From: Streptomyces sp. Alt3
Lineage (GTDB): Bacteria > Actinomycetota > Actinomycetes > Streptomycetales > Streptomycetaceae
NCBI RefSeq assembly: GCF_030719215.1
Contig: NZ_CP120983.1
Location: 7,068,001-7,132,000 of the forward strand
Direction: 5' to 3'
Length of the DNA stretch: 64,000 bases
The position numbers were made by a program, and so were the translations under genes. The notes beneath the pieces were generated by a model that saw only the letters and a program-made list of their open reading frames with translations, had not been told where the DNA came from and did no database searches. The stretch's first letter is position 1. Each line of letters starts with the position of its first letter. Shown in pieces: positions 53,393 through 62,192 of this stretch.

Positions 53393-54604
53393 ATGACGGC
53401 ACCCGCCTCGGAACTCGGCCGGGCATTGGCGGCCGCGTTCGGCCCTGACTTCGTGGTGAAACACCTCAGCACCGACGTGGTACTCCGGCATCTCGATCCG
53501 GAACTTCTCCAGGAACACTTCTCCTGGCGCGACCTCAACGAGATCCTCTCCCGGGGCCGTGTCGAACCGGCGGAACTGAAGCTGTGCACCGGAGGCAGAT
53601 CCCTGCCCCGGCACGAGTACACGGTGACGCGGGCGGGCCACCGCGTGGTTGACCTCACCCGGACGTTCTCGCTCATGCGGTCCGGAGCCAGTCTCGTCAT
53701 CGACTCGCTGGACCGGATCCACCCCGCCGTACGCGCCGCGACCGACGACGTCATGCGCATGGTCGGCGAGACCGCCTCCTGCAACCTCTTCGTCACCTTC
53801 GACGACTCGCAGGCCTTCGCCAGCCATTTCGACGAGGTGGACACCTTCGTCCTCCAGGTGCTCGGCACCAAGAGCTGGCAGGTGCACGGGCCTTCGGAGG
53901 AGCACCCCCTCCCGGAGTACGGGGACAGCGACCCCGCCCGCTGCCCGGAGACCGTGCTCTTCGAGCGGACGCTGGAACCGGGCGACGTGATCCACGTGCC
54001 GCGCGGGTGGTGGCACACCGTGCGCGGAGGCGGCGAATCCAGCCTGCACCTGACCTTCGCCTTCACCCGGCGTACGGGCTACGACTGGCTGCGCTGGGTG
54101 GCCTACCGGGCTCTGGACAGCACCGACGTACGGGAGAGCCTGGCCCGCGCCGGGACCCCGGAGGAGCAGCGCGCCCAGGCCGAGCGGCTCGTCACGGCGT
54201 TCGTGAACGAGGCGAAGGCGGTGACACTGCGGGACTTCTTCGACGCCGAGCGGCGCAGGAGCGGGGGCCGGGACACGGCCAGCCTGCCCTGGGACGTACT
54301 GAAGGCGCGCCCCTCGGCCGGGACGTCCGTCGAACTGGCCACCGTCCAGGCGCCGCTGATCGAGCTCAGGGGCGAGCAGCTGGTTCTCACCGCCGCGGAC
54401 CAGGAGTTCGTCCTGCCCGCCGCCCACAGGGAGGCGTGCGAGGTGCTGGTCCGGGCACGACGTGTCGGTATGGCCGAGCTCGCCGAACAGTCGGGTGCCT
54501 CCCCGGCCGCCGTGTCGGCCCTGGTCTCCGCGTTGCTCCGGGCCCGCCTGGTCACGGTCGCCGACGGCCGCGCCGAACCGGCCGAAGGGTGGCGGGCCTC
54601 GTGA
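53393..54604 (+). CDS. JmjC/RoxA-like Fe(II)/2-oxoglutarate oxygenase
   Basis: A 403-residue cupin-fold oxygenase of the JmjC ribosomal-oxygenase (YcfD/MINA-like) type, a family that hydroxylates amino acid side chains in proteins. The iron ligands are H145 and D147 (SHFDEVD) and H208 (PRGWWHTV). A C-terminal winged-helix-like region follows from about residue 345 (ELAEQSGASPAAVSALVSAL), as in RoxA proteins, which dimerise and grip peptide substrates. It begins the enzyme part of the RiPP cluster and overlaps the arginase gene as GTGA. Hydroxylation of the precursor, possibly of Arg, is inferred. Confidence 0.85.
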   Translation: MTAPASELGRALAAAFGPDFVVKHLSTDVVLRHLDPELLQEHFSWRDLNEILSRGRVEPAELKLCTGGRSLPRHEYTVTRAGHRVVDLTRTFSLMRSGASLVIDSLDRIHPAVRAATDDVMRMVGETASCNLFVTFDDSQAFASHFDEVDTFVLQVLGTKSWQVHGPSEEHPLPEYGDSDPARCPETVLFERTLEPGDVIHVPRGWWHTVRGGGESSLHLTFAFTRRTGYDWLRWVAYRALDSTDVRESLARAGTPEEQRAQAERLVTAFVNEAKAVTLRDFFDAERRRSGGRDTASLPWDVLKARPSAGTSVELATVQAPLIELRGEQLVLTAADQEFVLPAAHREACEVLVRARRVGMAELAEQSGASPAAVSALVSALLRARLVTVADGRAEPAEGWRAS

Positions 54605-55566
54605 GGCACCCCTCGGTCCGGCCGGGTGCGGGCGCCCTGGGGCTGCCCGCGGCCGACGTCGACCCCGTCGTGTCCGGGTCCCTGGAGGCCGAAGCGGTGA
54701 TCATGGGCCTGCCGTTCGACGCCGGGGTGACGGGGGTGCCCGGCCAACGCCACGGACCCGAGATCTTCCGCAAGCTGAGTCCGGGGCACGACTGGAGCGT
54801 CGACGACGACGGGGCGCTGGGCGGACTGATCGACCCGCTCACCGGGGGGCCGGTGCTCGCCGGCCGCCGGGTGTTCGACCTCGGCGACCTCGGCGCCGTA
54901 CCGATCGACCCCCGGGTCGGCCGGGCCGCGTACTACCGGGCGCTGACCGGTCTCGTGGAACGGCTCACCAGGACGCGGGCCGTCCCCCTCTTCATCGGCG
55001 GGGACCACAGTCTCTCCGCGCCCGTGGTGACGGGACTCGCGGCCGTGCACGGACCCGTGCGCGTCGTGTGCTTCGACGCCCACTGCGACTTCGGCGCCCG
55101 GCCGATGCCGGGTGTCACCGACATCACGCACGGCGACTTCCTGGGGCACCTGTTCCAGACCGGAGCGGTCACCGCGTGCGAACTGTACGGCGTACGCACC
55201 TTGCTTCCGGCCTCGTGCGGACCGCTTCCGGCGGACCTGCGCTGTACGTACGCGTACGGCTTCCCGGAGCCGGCGGACACCGTGGAGGACGAGCCGGTCC
55301 ATCTGTCGATCGACCTCGACGTGATCGACCCCATGGAGTTCCCGGCGACCGGACACCCCGAAGCGGGGGGCTACCGCCTGCGGGAACTGCTCGCCGCGGT
55401 CGAGCACGTGTGCCGTACACGCCGCGTGGTCGCCGTCGACATCGTGGAGGCCCTCCAGGACGACCGCGAGAACAGGGCGACGAGCGCCACGATCTCCGCG
55501 CTCGTCATGAGCTGCCTCCGGGCACTGCTGGACGACCACCACCGAGGAGGGACACGGGGCCGATGA
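54601..55566 (+). CDS. Arginase/agmatinase-family metallohydrolase
   Basis: A 321-residue ureohydrolase with all metal ligands in place: H136 (GGDHSLS), D159, H161 and D163 (DAHCDFG), D238 and D240 (SIDLDVIDP). It needs two Mn ions and would release urea from a guanidino group. Its location inside a RiPP operon, with overlaps on both sides, suggests a peptide arginase that turns an Arg of the precursor into ornithine, as known for OspR-type enzymes in other RiPP classes. The precursor has four arginines (7, 27, 29, 38); R38 is in the presumed core. A small-molecule substrate is an alternative. Confidence 0.85.
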   Translation: MRHPSVRPGAGALGLPAADVDPVVSGSLEAEAVIMGLPFDAGVTGVPGQRHGPEIFRKLSPGHDWSVDDDGALGGLIDPLTGGPVLAGRRVFDLGDLGAVPIDPRVGRAAYYRALTGLVERLTRTRAVPLFIGGDHSLSAPVVTGLAAVHGPVRVVCFDAHCDFGARPMPGVTDITHGDFLGHLFQTGAVTACELYGVRTLLPASCGPLPADLRCTYAYGFPEPADTVEDEPVHLSIDLDVIDPMEFPATGHPEAGGYRLRELLAAVEHVCRTRRVVAVDIVEALQDDRENRATSATISALVMSCLRALLDDHHRGGTRGR

Positions 55567-57288
55567 GTACGGACACGGCAGAACAGAGCGGGACCCACCG
55601 CCTGCACGACTGGCAGATCGAACTGATCGAGCGGACGGACCGGCCCGCCACCCGGACGAGCGGGGACTCCAGCACCGGCGTCAACGCCGGTGAGAGCGAT
55701 GTGTCGATCCGTCAGGAGCGCGGTCGTACCTGGCTCTACAAGGTCTGGGAGAGCGACCGCAGGGCGGGCCGCTTCCACCTGTACGCACCCGCCACCGGAG
55801 AGGTCCACCGGATCACTCCCCGCCAGGCGTCCCTCCTGCGGGCGGACCACTGGGCCGCCGGCCCCGGAAGAGGCCCGGGGCGGCCCCCCGGCCCCACCCG
55901 AAGATGTCTGGGAGGAGAGCGAGATCGAGGAACTGGCCGCACTGATCAGGCCGTTCGAAGGAACCGGCTGGCAGTTCCCCGATTTGCCGCCGGACGCGCG
56001 TCTGGAACAGCCGCGGGTACGCGTGCTCATGCTGAACCCCACGGAGCAGTGCAACATCCGCTGCACGTACTGCTACTACGGCGGCGCCTATCCGGGGACA
56101 CGGCCGCATCAGACCGCGTCGCCCGCAGCGGACATGGTGAAGGCGGCGATCGACCTGTTCGTCACCGGGGAGGAACGGCTGGAGCCCGCCCAACGGGCGG
56201 TCTACTTCTTCGGCGGTGAGCCGCTGATGGCCTTCGACCAGCTGAAACAGGCCGTACTCACCCTGGAGGAGCGGAAGCGGGAGGTCGGTTCGCACCTGGA
56301 GAACCTGATCATCCAGGTCAACTCCAACGGCATGCTGCTCACCCCCGACATCGTCGACTTCCTGGTCGAGCACGACATCTACCTCAACATCTCCATCGAC
56401 GGGCCCAACCACGACCGCTACCGGATCGACCGGCGCGGCAGAGGGACCCACGACCGGGTACGGGAGCGGACCGACTGGCTCGCGGAGTACCGGCCCGAGT
56501 ACTTCGCCTCACGCGTCGCCGTCATCTGCGTCCTGTCCGCGCCGCTCGACGAGGCCTCCCTGTACCGGTACTTCAGTGAGTGGCCGACCGCGCTGCGCGC
56601 GCTGGCCTGGGACTTCGACCTGCTGCTGCCGGGAGGCGAGGAGTCCTACTCGGACTTCCGGCAGATGTTCGCGGAACAGCGCCGGGTCTGGGACCTCTTC
56701 GTCGCGTCGCACCAACTGCCCTACGAGACCCGGGAACAGTCGGGCCGTTACCGCTTCGCCTTCAGCCACGGCTTCCTCCACCGGTCCTTCCACCGGGCCC
56801 TGAACCAGCCGGCGCGGGACGGCGGCCCCCGGCTCGGGCACCTGCTGGGCGTCCAGTTCGTCCCGGGCAACGAATACCTCGTGCTCGGCTCGGACGGCAC
56901 GCTGTACTCCTCGTACGAATACCAGTCCCCGGACTTCGCAGTCGGCCACACGGACCGGGGCGTCGACCCGCTGGCCGGGGTCGAGCAGCTCGGCATGTTC
57001 CGGGACGCCGTACAGGCGGGTTCCTGCCGGACCTGCTGGGCGGCGCCGATGTGCACGGTGACCGTGCCGGAGGCGCCCTTCCGGGCGTCGGACCCCGCCG
57101 GGACCGTACGGGAGAAGGTGACGGCCAAGCGGGCGCGCTGCATGTCGGAGCGGGAGAACCTCGAACAGGGCCTGCGCGCACGGGCCGACATCGAGGACAC
57201 CTTCGGGGCGCAGGCCTTGAGCGGGCACCGCGAGGACTGGGCACGTCAGGCGCAAGGAGGCAGCCGCGTTGACTACTTCAACGCCTGA
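55563..57288 (+). CDS. Radical SAM/SPASM peptide-modifying enzyme, apparent frameshift
   Basis: The N-terminal 100 residues (RTWLYKVWESDRRAGRFHLY, ATGEVHRI) look like a peptide-recognition (RRE/PqqD-like) domain. At about 55855-55900 the frame must advance one base to enter the radical SAM domain, with C163, C167 and C170 (CNIRCTYCYY), the YFFGGEP motif and a C-terminal SPASM cluster region (SCRTCWAAPMC, then KRARC). The 1726-base interval is one base over a multiple of three, so one extra base in the run of G and C is likely. It overlaps the arginase gene as ATGA. It probably forms a C-C or C-X crosslink on the precursor. Confidence 0.85.
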
Positions 57289-58045
57289 CGGCACCGTCAC
57301 CGCCGCGATGTGCGGCGACCGGCCCGCCGTGCTGCGCGGTGCCGGCCGCGACTGGCCGGTGTACGCCGCGCTGGGGGAGGCGCGGCTGCGGGAGCTCGAA
57401 GACCGCCCCGTGGTCGCGGAGGGCGCCGGGCGCAGGCCCGTGACCGTGGCTCTGCGGGAGATCCTCGACGAGTCGCGGGCCGAGCGGCCACGGGGACTGT
57501 ACCTGCGCGACCAGCTGGTCTCGGAGTTCGAACCCACGCTGTGGAAACTGGTCCCGCGTGAGGTCCGCAGGATGAACTGGCTGCTGGCCCTGCCCGATGA
57601 CGTACGCCCCGACTGGGTGTGGCTGATGATCGGCGGCGCCGGGACCAGTTCCCCGCTGCACGTCGACACGATGGCGAGCTCCGCCTGGAACCTGCTCGGA
57701 TCGGGGCGCAAGCGATGGACCTTCCACCCTCCCAACCGCGCCGAGGAGCTGCGTCTGCTGCCTCCTGGCTGCGGCGGTCCGCCGGGCGGAGAGGGCACGG
57801 ACGCCGTCACGCTGGTCCAGGAGCCGGGAGACATCGTGGTGACACCCAGCGGCTGGGCCCACGAGGTGCACAACCTCACGGGCACCGTCTCCGTCACCGC
57901 CAACTTCATCAACCGGTCCAACCTCGGCTTCGCGCGACGCTACTTCGAGATCCTGGGGGACCGGGCGAACCTCGATCTGCTCACGGCTGTGAGTACGGCG
58001 TTCGACCGGCTGGACGCCGTGACCGGCGGGAGCGGCGCCCGGTGA
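57269..58045 (+). CDS. JmjC-like (JMJD6-type) oxygenase with TTG start
   Basis: A 258-residue cupin_8/JmjC-type oxygenase with iron ligands H131 and D133 (PLHVDTM) and H198 (GWAHEV). The segment SSAWNLLGSGRKRWTFHPP resembles JMJD6 and related lysyl/arginyl hydroxylases. The start is the TTG at 57269, clearly fixed by AAGGAGG nine bases upstream, and it overlaps the radical SAM gene by 20 bases. It is the second 2-oxoglutarate oxygenase of the cluster, different in type from the first. Confidence 0.85.
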   Translation: MTTSTPDGTVTAAMCGDRPAVLRGAGRDWPVYAALGEARLRELEDRPVVAEGAGRRPVTVALREILDESRAERPRGLYLRDQLVSEFEPTLWKLVPREVRRMNWLLALPDDVRPDWVWLMIGGAGTSSPLHVDTMASSAWNLLGSGRKRWTFHPPNRAEELRLLPPGCGGPPGGEGTDAVTLVQEPGDIVVTPSGWAHEVHNLTGTVSVTANFINRSNLGFARRYFEILGDRANLDLLTAVSTAFDRLDAVTGGSGAR

Positions 58046-58830
58046 GCGGGGCCGGCACCCTGCCGTTCGGTCTCCCCCCGGTGAGCCTGGGCACCTGGCA
58101 GCTGCGCGGCCGGGAGGCGAGCCGCGCGGTCCAGCAGGCCCTCGCCCTGGGATATCGCTGCGTCGACACCGCCACCGGGTACGACAACGAGCAGGACGTG
58201 GGGGCGGGGATCCGCGCATCGGGCGTCGAGCGCGACGACCTGCTGATCGTCACCAAGTTCCCCGAGGAGGACGCCGGACGTGAACGCGAGACGCTGCTGC
58301 GAAGCCTGGACCTGCTGGGTGTGGACCACCTGGACCTCTGGCTGATCCACGGACCGCTGGACCCGGACGGGTCACTGGCCGTGTGGGAGCGGTTCGTCGA
58401 CGCACGGGAGGCGGGCCTGGTCCGTGCCATCGGAGTCAGCAACTTCCGGCCCGCGCAGGTGGACGACCTCGTCGCCCGCTCGGGCGTGACCCCCTCGGTG
58501 AACCAGGTCGCCTTCGGCCCGCGCTGGTTCGACCCCGCCCTTCTCCGGCACCACGCCGCCCTGGGCGTCGCGGTCCAGGGGCACAGTCCCTTCAGCGAGA
58601 ACGACCTCGGGCACCCCGTGCTGAAGGCCGTCGCCGGACACCGCGGCCGGGGCGTCCATCAGATCCTGCTGCGCTGGCACCTGGAACACGGGGTGCCGGC
58701 CGTGGCGAAGGCGGCCTCACCCGCCCATCTCACCGCGAACCTCACGGCCGGCGAGTTCGCCCTGACCTCCGCCGAGGTGGCTGCGATCGACCGCATCGCC
58801 GACGACGCGTGGACGGGGGCGGCCCCGTGA
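58042..58830 (+). CDS. Aldo/keto reductase
   Basis: A 262-residue NADPH-dependent reductase of the aldo/keto reductase family, with the catalytic tetrad visible: Asp and Tyr in DTATGYDNE, Lys in VTKF and His in LIHGP. It has the cofactor segment GVSNF. It overlaps both neighbours by GTGA. In this cluster it might reduce a carbonyl formed by one of the oxygenases or detoxify an aldehyde; neither is shown. Confidence 0.88.
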   Translation: MSGAGTLPFGLPPVSLGTWQLRGREASRAVQQALALGYRCVDTATGYDNEQDVGAGIRASGVERDDLLIVTKFPEEDAGRERETLLRSLDLLGVDHLDLWLIHGPLDPDGSLAVWERFVDAREAGLVRAIGVSNFRPAQVDDLVARSGVTPSVNQVAFGPRWFDPALLRHHAALGVAVQGHSPFSENDLGHPVLKAVAGHRGRGVHQILLRWHLEHGVPAVAKAASPAHLTANLTAGEFALTSAEVAAIDRIADDAWTGAAP

Positions 58831-59801
58831 GAGTCCAGCTGGAGTCCGTGCACCGCTCCTACCGGGTGCGCCGGGCCCCCGAGACCGGCGGCCGCCTCAC
58901 CCGGCTGCTTCGCAGGGTCAGCGGCGAGGTGGAGGCGCTGCGGGGCATCGACCTGCGGGTGGACGAGGGCGAGGCGGTCGGCTACATCGGGCTCAACGGG
59001 GCCGGCAAGTCCACCACCATGAAGCTCGTCGCCGGGATCCTCACGCCGACCTCCGGCCGGGTCACGGTGGACGGCCGTGACCCGCACGCGGAACGCCGTC
59101 GTCTCTCCGCGGAGCTGGGGTATCTCGCCGCCCAGCGCGCCAGCCTCTGGTGGGACCTCCCGGTGAGGGACTCCTACGAGCTGCTGCGGCGGGTCTACGA
59201 CATCGAGCCGGCCCTCTTCCGACGCCGCCACGACCATCTCGTCGCCCGCCTCGACATCGGGCGGCACCTCGGCACCCCCGTGCGTGAGCTCTCCCTCGGC
59301 AACCGCACCCGGGCCGAGCTCGTGGGCACACTGCTGCACGCGCCGCGTCTTCTCCTGCTCGACGAACCGACCATCGGCCTCGACATCTTCGCGCGGGAGG
59401 CCATCTGCGACGTCCTGCGCGACCTCCGCCAGGACACCGCGCCCACCGTTCTCATGGCCAGCCACGACCTGCGGGACGTCGAGGCCATCTGCGACCGCAT
59501 CGTCATGATCGACGACGGCCGGCTGGTGTACGACGGGAAGATCGACGAGCTCCGGACGCTCGGCGGCGGCCGCCGGACCCTGGTGATCCACCACGCGGCG
59601 GGCCACCGGCTGCCCCCGCTGCCGGGACCTGCCCGGTCCGAGGAACGGACCAGCACGGTCACCACGTACGTCTTCGCCCAGGGGGAGCTGCCCGGCGGGC
59701 TCCTCACGGAACTCTTCGCCGACCCACAGGTCGACGACGTGCGGATCGAGGCCCCCAGCCTGGAGACCCTCATCAAGGACCTCTACCTGGAGGGAGCGTG
59801 A
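58827..59801 (+). CDS. ABC exporter ATP-binding protein (COG4586 type)
   Basis: A 324-residue ATPase with Walker A GLNGAGKST near residue 60, Walker B LLLLDEPTIGLD and a switch His (ASHDLRDVE). The signature motif is atypical (LSLGNRTRAEL instead of LSGGQ), as in the COG4586 branch that pairs with two ABC-2 permeases. The C-terminal extension of about 90 residues is regulatory in appearance. It overlaps the reductase and the first permease by 4 bases each and probably drives export of the mature peptide. Confidence 0.9.
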   Translation: MRVQLESVHRSYRVRRAPETGGRLTRLLRRVSGEVEALRGIDLRVDEGEAVGYIGLNGAGKSTTMKLVAGILTPTSGRVTVDGRDPHAERRRLSAELGYLAAQRASLWWDLPVRDSYELLRRVYDIEPALFRRRHDHLVARLDIGRHLGTPVRELSLGNRTRAELVGTLLHAPRLLLLDEPTIGLDIFAREAICDVLRDLRQDTAPTVLMASHDLRDVEAICDRIVMIDDGRLVYDGKIDELRTLGGGRRTLVIHHAAGHRLPPLPGPARSEERTSTVTTYVFAQGELPGGLLTELFADPQVDDVRIEAPSLETLIKDLYLEGA

Positions 59802-60616
59802 CGGGCACTCTGCGGCGTGGATGGCGGACCCAGCAGGCCATCGCCGGCATGCAGATGAAACTGGCCTTCCACTACCGGACCCGGGCCTTCGCGCAGGGGA
59901 TCGGCGCCCTCCTGCTGATCGGCCTCCAGGTGGCGCTGTGGAGCGCCGTGTACGCCGGCGGCGACGGCCAGGTGCGGGCAGGCGGGCTGACCCTGCACCA
60001 GACGACGGTGTACGCGGCGGCCGGTACCGTCTGGGTGCTGTGTCTCCCCGGGCTCGCGCTGGCCCGGCAGCTGGAGACGAAGATCAGGGACGGCAGGATC
60101 GTGTCCGAACTCCTCCTGCCCACCGGGTTCCTGACGCAGTGGTTCTCCGCCGCGATCGGCCGCACCGCCGGTGTCACCGTGCTCGTCGGCGTGCCCGCGT
60201 CGATCGCCGGAGCCGCGGTGCTTCACCCCTTCACCCTCGATCCTGCCCACGTCGGGCGTCTGATGCTGACGACCGCCATCGCCTTCGTCGTCCTTTTCGA
60301 CTTCAGCTACCTGATCGGTCTGTCCGCGTTCTTCATCCGTCGTGTCGAAGGGCTCAACGAGGTCCGTGAGGCACTGCTGCTCCTGCTCGGCGGCTCGATG
60401 ATGCCGATCTCGCTGTACCCCGCCGGTCTGCGTGACGCCGCGCTCTGGACCCCCTTCGTGCACGGCTTCTACACCCCGCTCGGCACCCTGGTCCGGGACC
60501 CCTTCGTCGACGACCGGGTCGTCGCCCTCGGCGCCTGCTGGGCCGTCCTGCTGTCCGCGGCCGCTGTCCTGTGCACCCGTGCCGCCCTGCGGAAGCTGGT
60601 GATCGCCGGTGGCTGA
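59798..60616 (+). CDS. ABC-2 type permease, first subunit
   Basis: A 272-residue membrane protein with six hydrophobic segments, of the COG4587 type that accompanies COG4586 ATPases. It starts with GTG overlapping the ATPase stop and ends 8 bases into the next permease gene. Expected to form a heterodimeric channel with the following protein. Confidence 0.85.
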   Translation: MTGTLRRGWRTQQAIAGMQMKLAFHYRTRAFAQGIGALLLIGLQVALWSAVYAGGDGQVRAGGLTLHQTTVYAAAGTVWVLCLPGLALARQLETKIRDGRIVSELLLPTGFLTQWFSAAIGRTAGVTVLVGVPASIAGAAVLHPFTLDPAHVGRLMLTTAIAFVVLFDFSYLIGLSAFFIRRVEGLNEVREALLLLLGGSMMPISLYPAGLRDAALWTPFVHGFYTPLGTLVRDPFVDDRVVALGACWAVLLSAAAVLCTRAALRKLVIAGG

Positions 60617-61415
60617 CACCCTGGCCGGGATGCGGAAGTCCGCGGGAATCGCGCTGCTCGCCACCCGGATGAACTTCCGGAGCCATCTGGTGCACCCGGG
60701 CGAGGTCCTGCTGGCCAACATCGGGGCGCTCGTCCAGGCCGTGTCCGGAGCAGCCGTCTTCATGCTGGCCCTCTCCGCGTCGGACGGCATCCACGGCTGG
60801 ACACTGGCCGAGTGGGCGGCGCTCACGGGCTTCACGACGGTGGCCCGCGCCCTGTGGAACACGGTCTTCTTCGGCACCCTCGACATCCCGGACATGGTGC
60901 GCAGCGGGGAGCTCGACCACTACCTCGTCCGTCCGGCGAACCCGCTGATGCTCATCCTGTTCTCGAAGGTCGACACGGACGTCTGGATCGAGATCGCCGT
61001 CGGTACGGGCATGCTCGGCGTCGCCCTCCACGTCGGCGGGGCGGAGCTCTCCGGGCCCGTGCTGCTCTTCATCCCGCTGGCGCTGGCCGGTTCGGCGCTG
61101 GTCTTCGCGGCCATGCACCTCGCCGTCACCGCCCTGTCCTTCTGGCTGCGGCAGGACGCGATGCTGAGCATGCTGATCTGGCGTCTGGACACCTTCGCGC
61201 AACTGCCGATGAGCTTCTACCCGAAGTGGCTGATGACGGTGTTCTCCACGGTCGTGCCGTTCGCCTTCGTCGGCTACTTCCCCTGCCTCTACATCCTGGG
61301 CAGGACCGACTCACCGTTCGTCTGGCTCCTGCCTCTCGCGGGGCCCCTGCTGTTCCTGCCCGCGGTCCTGCTCTGGCGGAGCGGGATCGACCGCTACTCC
61401 AGCACCGGTTCATGA
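60609..61415 (+). CDS. ABC-2 type permease, second subunit
   Basis: A 268-residue membrane protein with six hydrophobic segments, of the COG3694 type, showing DIPDMVRSGELDHYLVRP in the cytosolic loop that contacts the ATPase. It completes the three-gene exporter. No peptidase domain is fused to any of the three proteins, so leader cleavage must be done by another protease. Confidence 0.85.
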   Translation: MADTLAGMRKSAGIALLATRMNFRSHLVHPGEVLLANIGALVQAVSGAAVFMLALSASDGIHGWTLAEWAALTGFTTVARALWNTVFFGTLDIPDMVRSGELDHYLVRPANPLMLILFSKVDTDVWIEIAVGTGMLGVALHVGGAELSGPVLLFIPLALAGSALVFAAMHLAVTALSFWLRQDAMLSMLIWRLDTFAQLPMSFYPKWLMTVFSTVVPFAFVGYFPCLYILGRTDSPFVWLLPLAGPLLFLPAVLLWRSGIDRYSSTGS

Positions 61416-61425
61416 GGAGCCCGCT

Positions 61426-62136
61426 ATGAACAACCGCGACGTGTTCGAGCGTGACGGATATCTGGTGGCCGACCTCTACTCGGAGGCGGAGGTGGCGCAG
61501 CTGAAGAAGATGCTGTCCGGCCTCATCGACCCTCCGTACTCCGGCCACCCCCGGCTGCACGTCCACGCCGCGTCCGGGACGCCCCTGCCCCACCTGGACC
61601 CGTTCAACCCGTACGCCGTGTGGAAGATCGTCAACACTCCGCTGGCCGGGGACGACTGGTACGCGCTCATCCGCGAGGAGCGGGTCCTGGACGTCGTGGA
61701 GGAGCTGCTGGGGCCCGACATCAACTTCCACATGGGATTCGCCCGGCTGCGACCCTCCCGTCTGAGGGCCGAGGAGGGCTGGCACCGCGACCTCGAAACG
61801 GACCGGCACACCCGGCCCGAGCTGGTCACCGCGCTGATCTACCTCGACGACATGGACGCGGAGTCCGGCGCCACCCTCGTACGGCCGGGCAGCCACCTCC
61901 GCCACGAGTCCGAGCCCGGGGCCCACGAGGCGGTGCCGGTCCTTGCCCGTCCGGGATCGGTGCTGTTCCTGCACTGCCTCACCGAGCACCGTGCCAGCAG
62001 CAACACGACGGACCGCCACCGGTCCATCCTGATCCACGAGTACAAGAGTGCCCGGACCGTGGAACTCACCCCCAACGACGCCGCCTTCGGCGATCTGCCG
62101 CTGCGCAGGGGAGGCAGGCGCCGGCCGGTCCGGTGA
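61426..62136 (+). CDS. Phytanoyl-CoA dioxygenase (PhyH)-family oxygenase
   Basis: A 236-residue non-heme Fe(II)/2-oxoglutarate oxygenase, with the ligand pair H120 and D122 (GWHRDLE), the distal His in LTEHRASSN and a 2-oxoglutarate-binding Arg shortly after (DRHRS). PhyH enzymes in natural product pathways hydroxylate, epoxidise or desaturate. It lies 10 bases after the exporter and before a bidirectional terminator, so it is the last gene of the RiPP-like operon and its third 2-oxoglutarate oxygenase. Confidence 0.85.
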   Translation: MNNRDVFERDGYLVADLYSEAEVAQLKKMLSGLIDPPYSGHPRLHVHAASGTPLPHLDPFNPYAVWKIVNTPLAGDDWYALIREERVLDVVEELLGPDINFHMGFARLRPSRLRAEEGWHRDLETDRHTRPELVTALIYLDDMDAESGATLVRPGSHLRHESEPGAHEAVPVLARPGSVLFLHCLTEHRASSNTTDRHRSILIHEYKSARTVELTPNDAAFGDLPLRRGGRRRPVR

Positions 62137-62148
62137 ACCCTCACGCGT

Positions 62149-62177
62149 GAGCGCCCCGGCGCAGGGCCGGGGCGCTC
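62149..62177. terminator. Bidirectional hairpin at the end of the RiPP-like operon
   Basis: Perfect 12-bp arms GAGCGCCCCGGC/GCCGGGGCGCTC with a 5-base loop, between the convergent stops at 62136 and 62193. Confidence 0.85.
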
Positions 62178-62192
62178 GGAGACGTGCGGGTC

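Noticed and set aside
55690..57288. Radical SAM gene starting independently at 55690
   Set aside because: No RBS precedes that ATG and the first 70 residues are nonsense relative to the other frame's coding bias; a single-base frameshift from 55563 explains both halves better.
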